Source: Saprospiraceae bacterium (GTDB lineage: Bacteria; Bacteroidota; Bacteroidia; Chitinophagales; Saprospiraceae). From it: a stretch of DNA of 64,000 bases. Positions 31,895-40,600 of the stretch are shown piece by piece. Location of the stretch: positions 1 through 64,000 of the forward strand of contig JAIPBL010000028.1 of NCBI GenBank assembly GCA_021739645.1. Reading direction: 5' to 3'. Position 1 is the first letter of the stretch. Every line of letters starts with the position of its first letter. The notes beneath the pieces were generated by a model, which was not told the DNA's origin, searched no databases, and saw only the letters and a program-made list of their open reading frames with translations. The position numbers and the translations under genes were made by a program.

Positions 31895-34800
31895 CTAAAA
31901 ATCAATCTGCACCCCCCCAATCCAAGTCCTCGGCGCAGGCACCGTGCCCCAGTCAATTCCAACGGCGAGGTCGGAGGAAATGCCAATGCCCCTCGTGTCG
32001 TTCGTGTTTGCTTGAATTTCTGGGTCGAGGCCGGGGTATTTCGTGAAGGTGAAGGCATTCTGCACCGTGAAATATGCCCGTAGATTGCCGATGGATGCTG
32101 TCTTAATCAAGTCCTTGAAATCATAGCCCAACGTAATGTTGCGGATGCGCAGGTACGAACCGTCTTCCAGCCAGCGGGTGGAGATTCGACGGTTGCCGTT
32201 GCGGTCGTCGAGGCTCACTTTCGGGATGTCGGTGTCGGTGTTCGTGGGTGTCCAGCGGTCGAGGATGCCGTTGTAGGAATTGAAGCCCCGGGCCTGCACT
32301 TCGTAGGCAAAATTGCCGAAAAGGAAATAAACGTCGTTGCCACGGATGCCTTGCGCCAGCGCAGAGAGGTCGAAGTTTTTGTAGGAAATGCTGGCGTTCA
32401 GGCCGAACATGATATCTGGGAACGGGTTGCCGAGGTGCGCCCGGTCCTTGTCGTCAATGATTCCATCGGCATTCAAGTCGGCAAATTTCACGTCGCCCGG
32501 TCGGGTGTCTTTGTTCTGAAAAGGGCTGGCATCCACTTCTTCTTGCGTCTGGAAAATGCCTTCCATTTTCCAAAGGAAAAACGAGCCGATGGGGTAGCCA
32601 ACTTCTGTCTTCGTAATCGCTCCATCCGACAAGCCAAAACCGCCGGGGATAGGTTCACTGTCGGCGAGCGAAACCACTTCGTTGCGGACGGTGGCGATGT
32701 TTGCGCCGATGGTATAACTGAGCCCTTTTTTGCCGCCACGCAAGGTTGCGCTGAATTCCCAGCCCTTATTTTCCACCTCTCCGGCGTTCACGTAAGGCGG
32801 GTTTTGCGAGCCGCCAGCCTGCGGAATGGGCACTCGGACGAGCACGTCCGAGGTGAGTTTTTTGTAATAATCCGCCACGAACGAGAGGCGGTCTTTCCAC
32901 AAGCCCAACTCGACGCCGTAGTCGGTTTGGGTGGTCGTTTCCCAGCGGATATTGCTGTTGCCAGCTTCTACGAGGCGAGCGCCGGTGACGCTTTGGTCAC
33001 CAAAATTATACACTCGACGACCAGTTTCGACCAGTGAGCTGTACGGGTAAACGCCAATTTCCTGATTGCCGAGTTTGCCCCAGCTTGCCCGGAATTTCAG
33101 GGTTGACACGACGGGGACTTTGGCGAAAAACGGCTCGTTCGACACATTCCATGCCGCCGAAACCGAAGGGAAAACGCCCCAGCGGTTGCCATCCCCGAAG
33201 CGGGAAGAACCGTCACGCCGCACGGAAGCATTGACGACGTAGCGGCTGTCGTAGCTGATGCCGCCCTGTGCAAAATAGGACAGCAGCGCCCACTCCGTTT
33301 CGATGCCAGATGCGCCGAGGTTTTTGATATCGGTAGGTACACTATTATTAATGTACCGGAAGAGGGGGTCGGTGCGGGAAAAATTATTGGCAGAGGCAGA
33401 GAGGAAATTGGTTTTGTTGACAATCGCCTCCATGCCGACCAGGCCTGATGTGCGGAATTTGCCGAAGGTTTTCTGAAAATCCGCCGTGTTGTTCCAAACC
33501 AGATTCTGGTCAAAAACGCGGCTTTCATTCAACGAAGTCGGGTCGTAAATGGCTTGCGACAGCCGCTCCTTGAACAGTTTTTCGTTCTCGAAAAGCAAAT
33601 CAGCGCCCAATGTGGTGCGCAGCCGCAGCCCATCGCCATCTGAACTAGTGAACAGGTTTAGCTCCGCAAACACGTTTCCAAAAATCCGGTAGCGTTTTAT
33701 CGTCCAGTCGGTGGCGTCAATCAGCGCCATCGGATTGGCGTTGCCGTCGCCGTACAGCGTCGGGTCGCCCAGGTCGGAAGTGACTTTCACGTAGGAGCCA
33801 TCGGGGTAGTAAACCGGGACCACCGGTGCAGCGATGAGGGCATAGCGGATGGCGTTCAGCTCATTGCCGCCGCCGAATCCGTCGCCGGAGGAGTTGATGA
33901 CCTTGCGGTCGGTGACCGCAAAAGAGAGGTTGTTGCCAATTTTGAAGCGCTTGCTTCCAGCCTCCCCGTTGAAGCGGAGCGAGTATTTCTTGAAACCCTG
34001 TCCACGAAAGACGCCGTCCTGGTCCTGGTATTCGCCCTGAATATAAAAATTGCCGCTCTCGCCGCCGCCCGTTGCGCTTAGGGAGTAGCGCTGGATGGGC
34101 GCATTGCTGAACACCTTGCTCATCCAATCCGTGTCGGCCAAAGTGTCCAAAATGGCGGGGTCGTACAATGGAATTCGGCGGATGGAATCCCGCAGTGAAT
34201 TGGCGTTGGCGATGGCCTCGTTGCGGATGGTCAGGTAGTCCCTGGAATTGAGGAGTTTGGGCAACCGGTTGGCTTCTTGGATACCTGTGGAGGCGTCGAA
34301 GGTGAAGCGGGCCTTGCCAGCCTTGCCTTTTTTGGTGGTGATGAGGATGACGCCGTTGGCCGCCCGAGCGCCATAAATAGCCGCCGAAGCACCGTCTTTC
34401 AGCACCTCGATGGACTCGATGTCGTTGGTGGAAAACATGTTGATATTGCCAGTCGTCGGCACGCCGTCAATGACGTAAAGCGGGTTGTTGTTGCCGATGG
34501 TACCTGCACCCCGGATGCGCACGGCGATGTCGTCGCCGGGAGCGCCCGTGGTTTGCGTGACCATGATGCCCGCCGCTTGGCCTTGCAGTGCTTGGTCAAT
34601 GCCCATCACCACCAGTTTTTCAATATCCTTTGATTTTATGGAGGAAATGGCGGTCGCCACGTCTGATTTGATTTCCCGTTTGTAGCCCGTCACCAGCACT
34701 TCGTTCAGCAATTTCGAGCCTTGGCTGAGCACCACATCAATTTTTGGCTTGCCTGCTACCGCTATTTCCTGTTCTTCAAAACCGATGAAGGAGAAGACCA

Positions 34801-35038
34801 GAATGGCATCAGCGGCTGCATCAAGCCGGTACGTTCCGTCCACTTCCGTGACCGTGCCGTTCGTGGTGCCTTTTTCCAAAATATTGACGCCGATGAGGGT
34901 TTGGCCATCTTCGGCGGAAGTCACGAGGCCCGTTATTTTGATGGGATTTTGCTGCGCAAAAAGGCTTGCTGCTTGCAGAAAAAGCAGTAAAATTGGAAGG
35001 TAGCGGGCAATAAATCGAGTAAGTGTTTGACCAGTCAT
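31895..35038 (-). CDS. susC: SusC/RagA-type TonB-dependent outer-membrane receptor
   Basis: A 1,047-residue outer-membrane barrel that imports glycan fragments using TonB energy. It has a signal peptide (to SLFAQQ), a carboxypeptidase-D-like domain at about 33-110 (ITGLVTSAEDGQTLIGVNI, with SFIGFEEQEIAV), a TonB-box-like stretch (LNEVLVTGYKRE), then the plug with the family signature VRIRGAGTIGNNNPLYVIDGVP and IESIEVLKDGASAAIYGARAANGVI. The 22-strand barrel ends in an aromatic residue (GGVQIDF). Length is normal. It is the first gene of the PUL and is divergent from araC, with operator site 3 between them. Its SusD partner is 1.1 kb away beyond an inserted gene pair. Confidence 0.95.
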   Translation of the reverse strand: MTGQTLTRFIARYLPILLLFLQAASLFAQQNPIKITGLVTSAEDGQTLIGVNILEKGTTNGTVTEVDGTYRLDAAADAILVFSFIGFEEQEIAVAGKPKIDVVLSQGSKLLNEVLVTGYKREIKSDVATAISSIKSKDIEKLVVMGIDQALQGQAAGIMVTQTTGAPGDDIAVRIRGAGTIGNNNPLYVIDGVPTTGNINMFSTNDIESIEVLKDGASAAIYGARAANGVILITTKKGKAGKARFTFDASTGIQEANRLPKLLNSRDYLTIRNEAIANANSLRDSIRRIPLYDPAILDTLADTDWMSKVFSNAPIQRYSLSATGGGESGNFYIQGEYQDQDGVFRGQGFKKYSLRFNGEAGSKRFKIGNNLSFAVTDRKVINSSGDGFGGGNELNAIRYALIAAPVVPVYYPDGSYVKVTSDLGDPTLYGDGNANPMALIDATDWTIKRYRIFGNVFAELNLFTSSDGDGLRLRTTLGADLLFENEKLFKERLSQAIYDPTSLNESRVFDQNLVWNNTADFQKTFGKFRTSGLVGMEAIVNKTNFLSASANNFSRTDPLFRYINNSVPTDIKNLGASGIETEWALLSYFAQGGISYDSRYVVNASVRRDGSSRFGDGNRWGVFPSVSAAWNVSNEPFFAKVPVVSTLKFRASWGKLGNQEIGVYPYSSLVETGRRVYNFGDQSVTGARLVEAGNSNIRWETTTQTDYGVELGLWKDRLSFVADYYKKLTSDVLVRVPIPQAGGSQNPPYVNAGEVENKGWEFSATLRGGKKGLSYTIGANIATVRNEVVSLADSEPIPGGFGLSDGAITKTEVGYPIGSFFLWKMEGIFQTQEEVDASPFQNKDTRPGDVKFADLNADGIIDDKDRAHLGNPFPDIMFGLNASISYKNFDLSALAQGIRGNDVYFLFGNFAYEVQARGFNSYNGILDRWTPTNTDTDIPKVSLDDRNGNRRISTRWLEDGSYLRIRNITLGYDFKDLIKTASIGNLRAYFTVQNAFTFTKYPGLDPEIQANTNDTRGIGISSDLAVGIDWGTVPAPRTWIGGVQIDF

Positions 35039-35080
35039 CTAGATTTGTTTTACAAAAATTAGGGATGACCAGTAATGCTT

Positions 35081-35231
35081 CGCCTCGTAGAGGCGACATC
35101 TTTGTAGCGTGGGTTTTGGGAAGTCTTTACCGTTCCATCGGAACGGAATCTTGCCTCCATCGATACCGTTCCGATGGAACGGCAAACGCAATTCTTTCTG
35201 ATTTCTACAAAGATTTCGTCCCGATGGGACG
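35081..35231. repeat. Composite four-hairpin palindromic element, copy 2
   Basis: CGCCTCGTAGAGGCG (35081), CCGTTCCATCGGAACGG (35130), CCGTTCCGATGGAACGG (35166) and CGTCCCGATGGGACG (35217) stand in the same order and spacing as in the copy at 20320. ATCTTTGTAG follows the first and CTACAAAGAT precedes the last. It lies between the susC start and the operator and pushes the operator about 150 bp further from susC than at the other two sites. Confidence 0.85.
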
Positions 35232-35302
35232 ATAAAAAATACCCTTAAGCATTAAGGTCATCCATCTATTTTGCAAAACTCCATATTTCCCCACCCCGCA
35301 AA

Positions 35303-35341
35303 TGGTACTTTTCTGTAAAATCATGGTACTATTGTGAAGAA
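35303..35341. promoter_or_regulatory. Paired direct repeat (putative AraC-type operator), site 3, between susC and araC
   Basis: TGGTACTTTTCTGTAAAA (from 35303) and TGGTACTATTGTGAAGAA (from 35324) are 21 bp apart. The site is 42-80 bp before the araC ATG, and in the same orientation relative to susC as sites 1 and 2 are to their genes. It could serve both activation of susC and autoregulation. Confidence 0.7.
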
Positions 35342-35382
35342 CCGTTTGGCGGGTACTAAATCTGACAAAACAAAATTTCAAA

Positions 35383-36363
35383 ATGCATATCTACCGTGAA
35401 ATCACCCCCCTGCAAGAACCCGATGTTTTTGTTGTTTTGAGTTCTTTCAACAACGGCTTCGACTACCCGATTCACAACCATCCAGAGTTCGAATTGAACC
35501 TTGTAACTGGCATTTCGGGCAACCGCATCGTGGGTGATTCCACGGAACGATACCTTGACGGCGACTTGGTTTTGCTGGGTTCAAACCTTTACCATAAATG
35601 GGACGGCGATGAGGCGACGAGGCGAAGCGAAAAGCCTTATCAGGTCATCACCATTCAGTTCGGGATGGATTTGTTCAACTCAAAGTTGTTGCAAAAAGAC
35701 CGTTTTTACAAAATCAAGAAGCTGTTGCAGGACGCCTCACGGGGCATAAAATTTCATGGAAAAACCTTTGAGGAGGCAAAAAGGAAAATGGTGGAACTGA
35801 CGGAGGATAATGGTTTTACGAGCGTCATCGGCTTCCTGCAATTGCTGGATTTGCTTTCGCAAACAACAGAAACGACCTTTTTGGCGAGCGAGGGGTTCAC
35901 GCCACAGGCGCTCCGCTCCGAGAGCAACCGCATCCAGATGGCCTACGGTTTTATTTTGAAAAACTTCCACGATTCAAACCTGAAAATCGAGAAATTGGCT
36001 GCGTTGGTAAATATGAGCAGTTCGACGTTCAGCCATTTTTTCCAAAAATACACCAATAAGAACTTCACGGAATTCCTCATTGATGTGCGCATCGGCAACG
36101 TTTGCAAACTACTGCTCAACACGGACGAGAACATCAGCCAGATTTCTTACCGATCCGGCTTCAACAACGCCGCCAATTTCAACCGCCTTTTCAAAAAATA
36201 CCGCTCCTGCACCCCGGCGGAATACCGCAAACGGAACAAGGAAAACGGCGATTTTAACTGGGAAAAACAGACAACGCCCTGGCAGTTTTTGCCTGCCAAT
36301 ACAATTGCGAAGCAAGCCGCTGGGCCGTTCGAGAATTCAATGACGAAGGTGGTACATGCATGA
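35383..36363 (+). CDS. AraC-family transcriptional regulator of the PUL
   Basis: A 326-residue cytoplasmic protein. The N-terminal ~100 residues form a cupin-like sensor (NHPEFELNLVTGISGNRIVGD, with DLVLLGSNLYHKWDGDE), expected to bind a sugar. The C-terminal ~100 residues hold two helix-turn-helix motifs: LKIEKLAALVNMSSSTFSHFFQKYTNKNFTEFL and the signature ISQISYRSGFNNAANFNRLFKKYRSCTPAEYRK. Proteins of this type bind two direct half-sites about 21 bp apart, exactly the arrangement found at three places in this locus. It is divergent from susC. It is not a hybrid two-component PUL regulator, since it has no periplasmic sensor domain or kinase. Confidence 0.92.
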   Translation: MHIYREITPLQEPDVFVVLSSFNNGFDYPIHNHPEFELNLVTGISGNRIVGDSTERYLDGDLVLLGSNLYHKWDGDEATRRSEKPYQVITIQFGMDLFNSKLLQKDRFYKIKKLLQDASRGIKFHGKTFEEAKRKMVELTEDNGFTSVIGFLQLLDLLSQTTETTFLASEGFTPQALRSESNRIQMAYGFILKNFHDSNLKIEKLAALVNMSSSTFSHFFQKYTNKNFTEFLIDVRIGNVCKLLLNTDENISQISYRSGFNNAANFNRLFKKYRSCTPAEYRKRNKENGDFNWEKQTTPWQFLPANTIAKQAAGPFENSMTKVVHA

Positions 36364-36445
36364 GCGCTTGTTGGGGATTTGTTCACCGGCTATAAAACAG
36401 TCTTTTGGCTCAGCCAACCAATTCCCAATCAGCTAGAGAAATTCT

Positions 36446-36453
36446 TACCTTCG
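36446..36453 (+). promoter_or_regulatory. -7 box of ruvA
   Basis: TACCTTCG, a TAnnTTTG variant, ends 29 bp before the TTG start of ruvA. The same variant precedes the DEAD-box helicase. It lies within a longer theoretical N-terminus that is therefore rejected. Confidence 0.45.
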
Positions 36454-36482
36454 CCGCTCTTTTTTACCAAACATCACCAGTA

Positions 36483-37073
36483 TTGATAACGCACATCAAC
36501 GGTACGATTACCCATAAAACGGCCACCTATATCGTGGTGGAGGCCGGGGGTATTGGCTACCATATCAACATCAGCCTGAGCACCTACGCCAAGGTGGAGA
36601 AGTTGGAAAAGGTGAAAATCCTGACTTACCTGCACATCAAGGAGGACGCACACACACTTTATGGGTTTGCCGAAGGTGAGGAGCGGACGCTTTTTACCCA
36701 CCTGATTTCCGTGTCGGGCATCGGGCCAACCACGGCGCAGGTGATGCTGTCGCAAATGAGCGCTGAAGAAATACGGTCGGCCATTATCGGGGAGAATGAG
36801 GTGGCACTGCGGAAGGTTAAAGGGATTGGCCCAAAAGCGGCCAAGCAAATCATCCTGGACCTGAAGAGCAAAATGATGAAGTCTGGCGGTGAGCTGACAA
36901 GCTCGCTTCTCCCGGCGGACAATACCATCAGGGAGGAAGCGTTATCTGCCCTATTGTCTTTGCAGGTGAACAAAATTCAGGCGCAAAAGGCCCTGAACAA
37001 GGTGCTGGCCGAACAACCCGGCGTGAAAACCGTAGAAGATTTGGTCAGGCTGGCGTTGAAGCAGCTTTCTTGA
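36483..37073 (+). CDS. ruvA: Holliday junction branch migration protein RuvA
   Basis: A 196-residue DNA-binding subunit of the RuvAB branch-migration complex. The start is a TTG at 36483, giving the family N-terminus (M/L)ITHINGTI and the usual length; a longer frame from an ATG at 36405 would add 26 residues that match nothing. An OB-fold N-terminal domain is followed by two helix-hairpin-helix motifs (LISVSGIGPTTAQVML and LRKVKGIGPKAAKQIILDL) and a C-terminal three-helix RuvB-contact domain (REEALSALLSLQVNKIQAQKAL). ruvA followed by sprA is a conserved order in many Bacteroidota. A 0.5-kb repeat-filled gap now separates them here. Confidence 0.93.
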   Translation: MITHINGTITHKTATYIVVEAGGIGYHINISLSTYAKVEKLEKVKILTYLHIKEDAHTLYGFAEGEERTLFTHLISVSGIGPTTAQVMLSQMSAEEIRSAIIGENEVALRKVKGIGPKAAKQIILDLKSKMMKSGGELTSSLLPADNTIREEALSALLSLQVNKIQAQKALNKVLAEQPGVKTVEDLVRLALKQLS

Positions 37074-37086
37074 GGGGGATATTAAG

Positions 37087-37349
37087 TTATTGGGTTATTG
37101 GGTTATTAAGTATGCGAATAACGGGTTGAAATGTGCCTTTAGGCACAAAATGTCGGTAGAAATGGGTTGAAATGTCAGATTAGCGTGCCGTAGGTACGCC
37201 ACAAGCCCACGAAAAGTAACGTACCTACGGTACGCAAGTCGTCGGTTCAACATTTCTACTACCAACATTTCGTGCCTAACGGCACTTTTTCCACTAGTTG
37301 AACCCGTTATCCGCATTAAGTGATTTACGATATCCCAATAACCCAATAA
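37087..37349. repeat. Nested palindromic element with four internal hairpins
   Basis: Outer arms TTATTGGGTTATTGGG (37087-37102) and its complement (37334-37349) enclose a second inverted pair (AACGGGTTGAA / TTGAACCCGTT), then four hairpins: GTGCCTTTAGGCAC (37133), GCGTGCCGTAGGTACGC (37183), CGTACCTACGGTACG (37220) and GTGCCTAACGGCAC (37272). GGTAGAAATG and CATTTCTACTACC mirror each other inside. The design matches the 20320 and 35081 elements but the sequences differ. Confidence 0.8.
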
Positions 37350-37468
37350 TGTTAAAAACCTCAACCTGCGAAGGCCAACACAACGAATGGCGTTTTAGCG
37401 CAAACCGACGAGACGAATTAGGTAATTTGGAACATTTACGAAGACGAATTTCAATTAATATTTTGTAG
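37349..37468 (+). CDS. Possible 39-residue small protein between ruvA and sprA
   Basis: Open from ATG at 37349 (MLKTSTCEGQHNEW) to TAG, with a charged C-terminus (HLRRRISINIL). There is no family match and no clear promoter, and the ATG lies at the edge of the nested palindrome. Composition is plausible for a short protein or a remnant. The rest of 37469-37609 holds nothing I can name apart from the sprA leader. Confidence 0.15.
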   Translation: MLKTSTCEGQHNEWRFSANRRDELGNLEHLRRRISINIL

Positions 37469-37609
37469 AAAGTACCCAACTATTCAACATCCTTTTCGTA
37501 AACCTGCTTCTGGCCAGACTTGGCCTATTCCAATCCTTTTTTAGGCTCGTTACATTTTATCAGTCAGATTGTCTTTCAAAAGAAATCTTAGTTATTGCAC
37601 ATGCATCTT

Positions 37610-40600
37610 ATGAAGAAGAGAATAATTCTACCCGGTATTTTGACGGTTATCGGATTTTTTGCACTCACCACAACCTTGCGTGGTAGCAGCCATTTCCCCG
37701 AAAACGCATATTCCCCAGAGTACGTATTGGCGGCAGATGAACCCAGCCCGACAAAGCCCGTGGCTTTGGCCACTACGTTTATTAATGTACCGTTAGACAC
37801 CATCCCACTCGAACCCCGTAATGGAGACTTTTTAACTACCCCCAGCTCCAATCCCTTTGACCTAAAAGACCCAAAGGACGTGCAGCAGACCGTGGAGTAT
37901 GACCCCATCAGTGGTCAGTACATCATCACGGAGCGCCTCGGGGACGACTACTACCGCCCCCCGACCTACTTGACTTTTGATGAGTACATGGAATTTCAGG
38001 CGAAAAAACAGGAGCAGGACTACTTCAAGGAACTGAACGGCTCCGGTCAGCGGGGCGTCAACGGCAAACTCGACCCCATCGGTAAAATCGACGTGAAAAA
38101 CCAGCTCATCGAGCGCCTTTTCGGGGGGACAAAAGTGGACATTCAGCCACAAGGCAATATTGACCTGACCTTTGGAGTGGACTTCTCCAACGTGCAAAAC
38201 CCCAGCTGGACCAAGCGCCAGCAGCGCCGGGGCGGCTTCGATTTCGACATGGACATCCAGATGAACGTGGAAGGCTCCATCGGTGAAAAACTCAAACTCA
38301 GCACCAACTACAACACCCAGGCGACCTTCGACTTCGACAACACGATGAAGCTCGACTACAACACCGATGCTTTCGGGGAGGACGACATCATCAAAAAAAT
38401 AGAGGCGGGCAACGTGAGTTTGCCGCTGAAAAGCACCCTGATTCAGGGCAGTCAAAGCCTTTTTGGGTTAAAAACGGAGCTGCAATTTGCGAAGCTGCGC
38501 CTTGCCCTTGTTGCTTCGCAACAGCGCTCGCAGCAGGACGACGTCACGCTCAAAGGTGGCAGCCAGTTTCAGGAATACGAAGTGTTTGCGGATGCTTACG
38601 ATGAAAACCGCCACTTCCTGCTCACACATTACAACCGCAACAATTTCGAATACGCCCTGTCCGACTTACCAGCCATCAAATCACTTTTCAAAATCCAAAA
38701 AATACAGGTCTGGGTCACCGACTCCAGGGGTTCCACCGAAAACATCCGTGACATCGTGGCCATTGCCGACCTTGGAGAAACCGAGCGCATGACCAATACC
38801 TCGGTGGACATGCAGCCGCCCCCATCGCCCGTGAACCCCGACAACAAAGGCGAGGGATTGCCCGACAACTACGCCAACCCAATCTACGGCACGCTGCTCT
38901 CCAACCCTAGCTCCAAGCAGGTGGAGCGCATCGTGAACGTACTGAAAACCCCGCCGTTCAACTTCCAGCAGGGCCGGGATTTTGAAAAAGTGACTGCTCG
39001 ACTGCTTTCACCAACCGAGTACACCTTCCACCCAGAGCTTGGCTTTGTTTCGCTCAACCTCAACATCCAGCCTGACCAAGTGGTGGGAATTGCCTTTGAA
39101 TACACCTACAAGGACAAATTGTACCAAGTCGGTCAAATGGCCGAGGATGTTGCTCAGAACTCAGGTTTGAATGCCCAAAGCGACCCCAATGCAGCGCCCA
39201 ACCAGAACGTACTTTTTGTAAAAATGCTAAAAAGCACCGTGCAGCCCGTCAACCTGCCGACCTGGGACCTGATGATGAAAAACGTGTACAACATCGGTGC
39301 TTACAACGTCTCCCGGGAGGATTTCAAGTTGGACATTTACTACGATGACCCCGGGCAGGGCAGCAAGCGTTTTTTACCATCCAGCAATTTGGCTGGCATC
39401 CCGCTGCTCCGGGTGTTCAACCTCGACCAACTCAACGTACAGAACGACCCGCAACCAGATGGCGTGTTTGATTATGTGGACGGACTCACCATCCAATCAC
39501 GCAGCGGCCGCATCATGTTCCCAGTTTTGGAGCCTTTTGGCGATGCCCTTGAAAAACAAATCACCGACCCCGTTGAAGCCAAAAAATACGTGTTCAAACA
39601 GCTCTACACCCAGACGCTGTTCAACGCCCGTGAATACCCCGAACTCAACCGTTTTACCATAAAAGGTACTTACAAGTCCAGTGTCTCGAGTGAAATCTCA
39701 CTGGGCGCTTTCAACATACCTCCCGGTTCGGTGACAGTAACAGCAGGTGGTGCAACCCTGTTGGAGGGCAAGGATTACGAAGTGGACTATTCCATCGGCA
39801 AGGTGCGAATCCTAAACGATGCCATCCTCAACTCTGGTACACCTATCAAGGTATCATTTGAGGACAACACGCTGTTTGGGTTCCAAACAAAATCCATGCT
39901 CGGCGTTCGGGCGGATTACGAAGTGAACAAGCACCTGACCATCGGTGGTACCTACCTCCGGTTGTTCGAACGGCCATACACGCAAAAAGTAAACATCGGC
40001 GACGACCCCATCAATAACCGCATGTTTGGTCTTGACATAAACTACAGCAACGAGGTGCCGTGGATCACGAAGATGGTGGACAAGCTGCCGTTCATTTCTA
40101 CCAAAGCGCCCTCCAACGTCACGCTTTCTGCCGAAACGGCGGCCATAAAACCCGGCCATGCCCGTGCTATCAACGAAAAAACAGCGGATGGCGACAAAGG
40201 GGGCGTTACCTATATTGACGACTTCGAGGGTAGCGCCCAGCCTATCAATATTCAGTCGCCTTTTAATGGTACAAACGGCTGGGTGATGTCAAGTATCCCG
40301 CAGAACGATATGTTTCCAGAGTCAGGACTGAAGGACGACATCTTAGCCGGCGTGAACCGGGCGCATTTGAGCTGGTTCCGTATTGAGTCCGGTAGTGATA
40401 TCCGGGGTGGCACAGATGCTACCAACCCTTACACCCAGAACATCAGCCAACAGGAGATTTTCCCCAATTTCACCCCCACCAACCAGTTTGGCAACTCGTT
40501 CAACCAGATACTCGATGTGATGTACGACCCAACTCGTCGTGGGCCTTACAACTATGACCTTCCTGGCGGAACGGCATTTTCGGCAGGTCTGAACAACACC

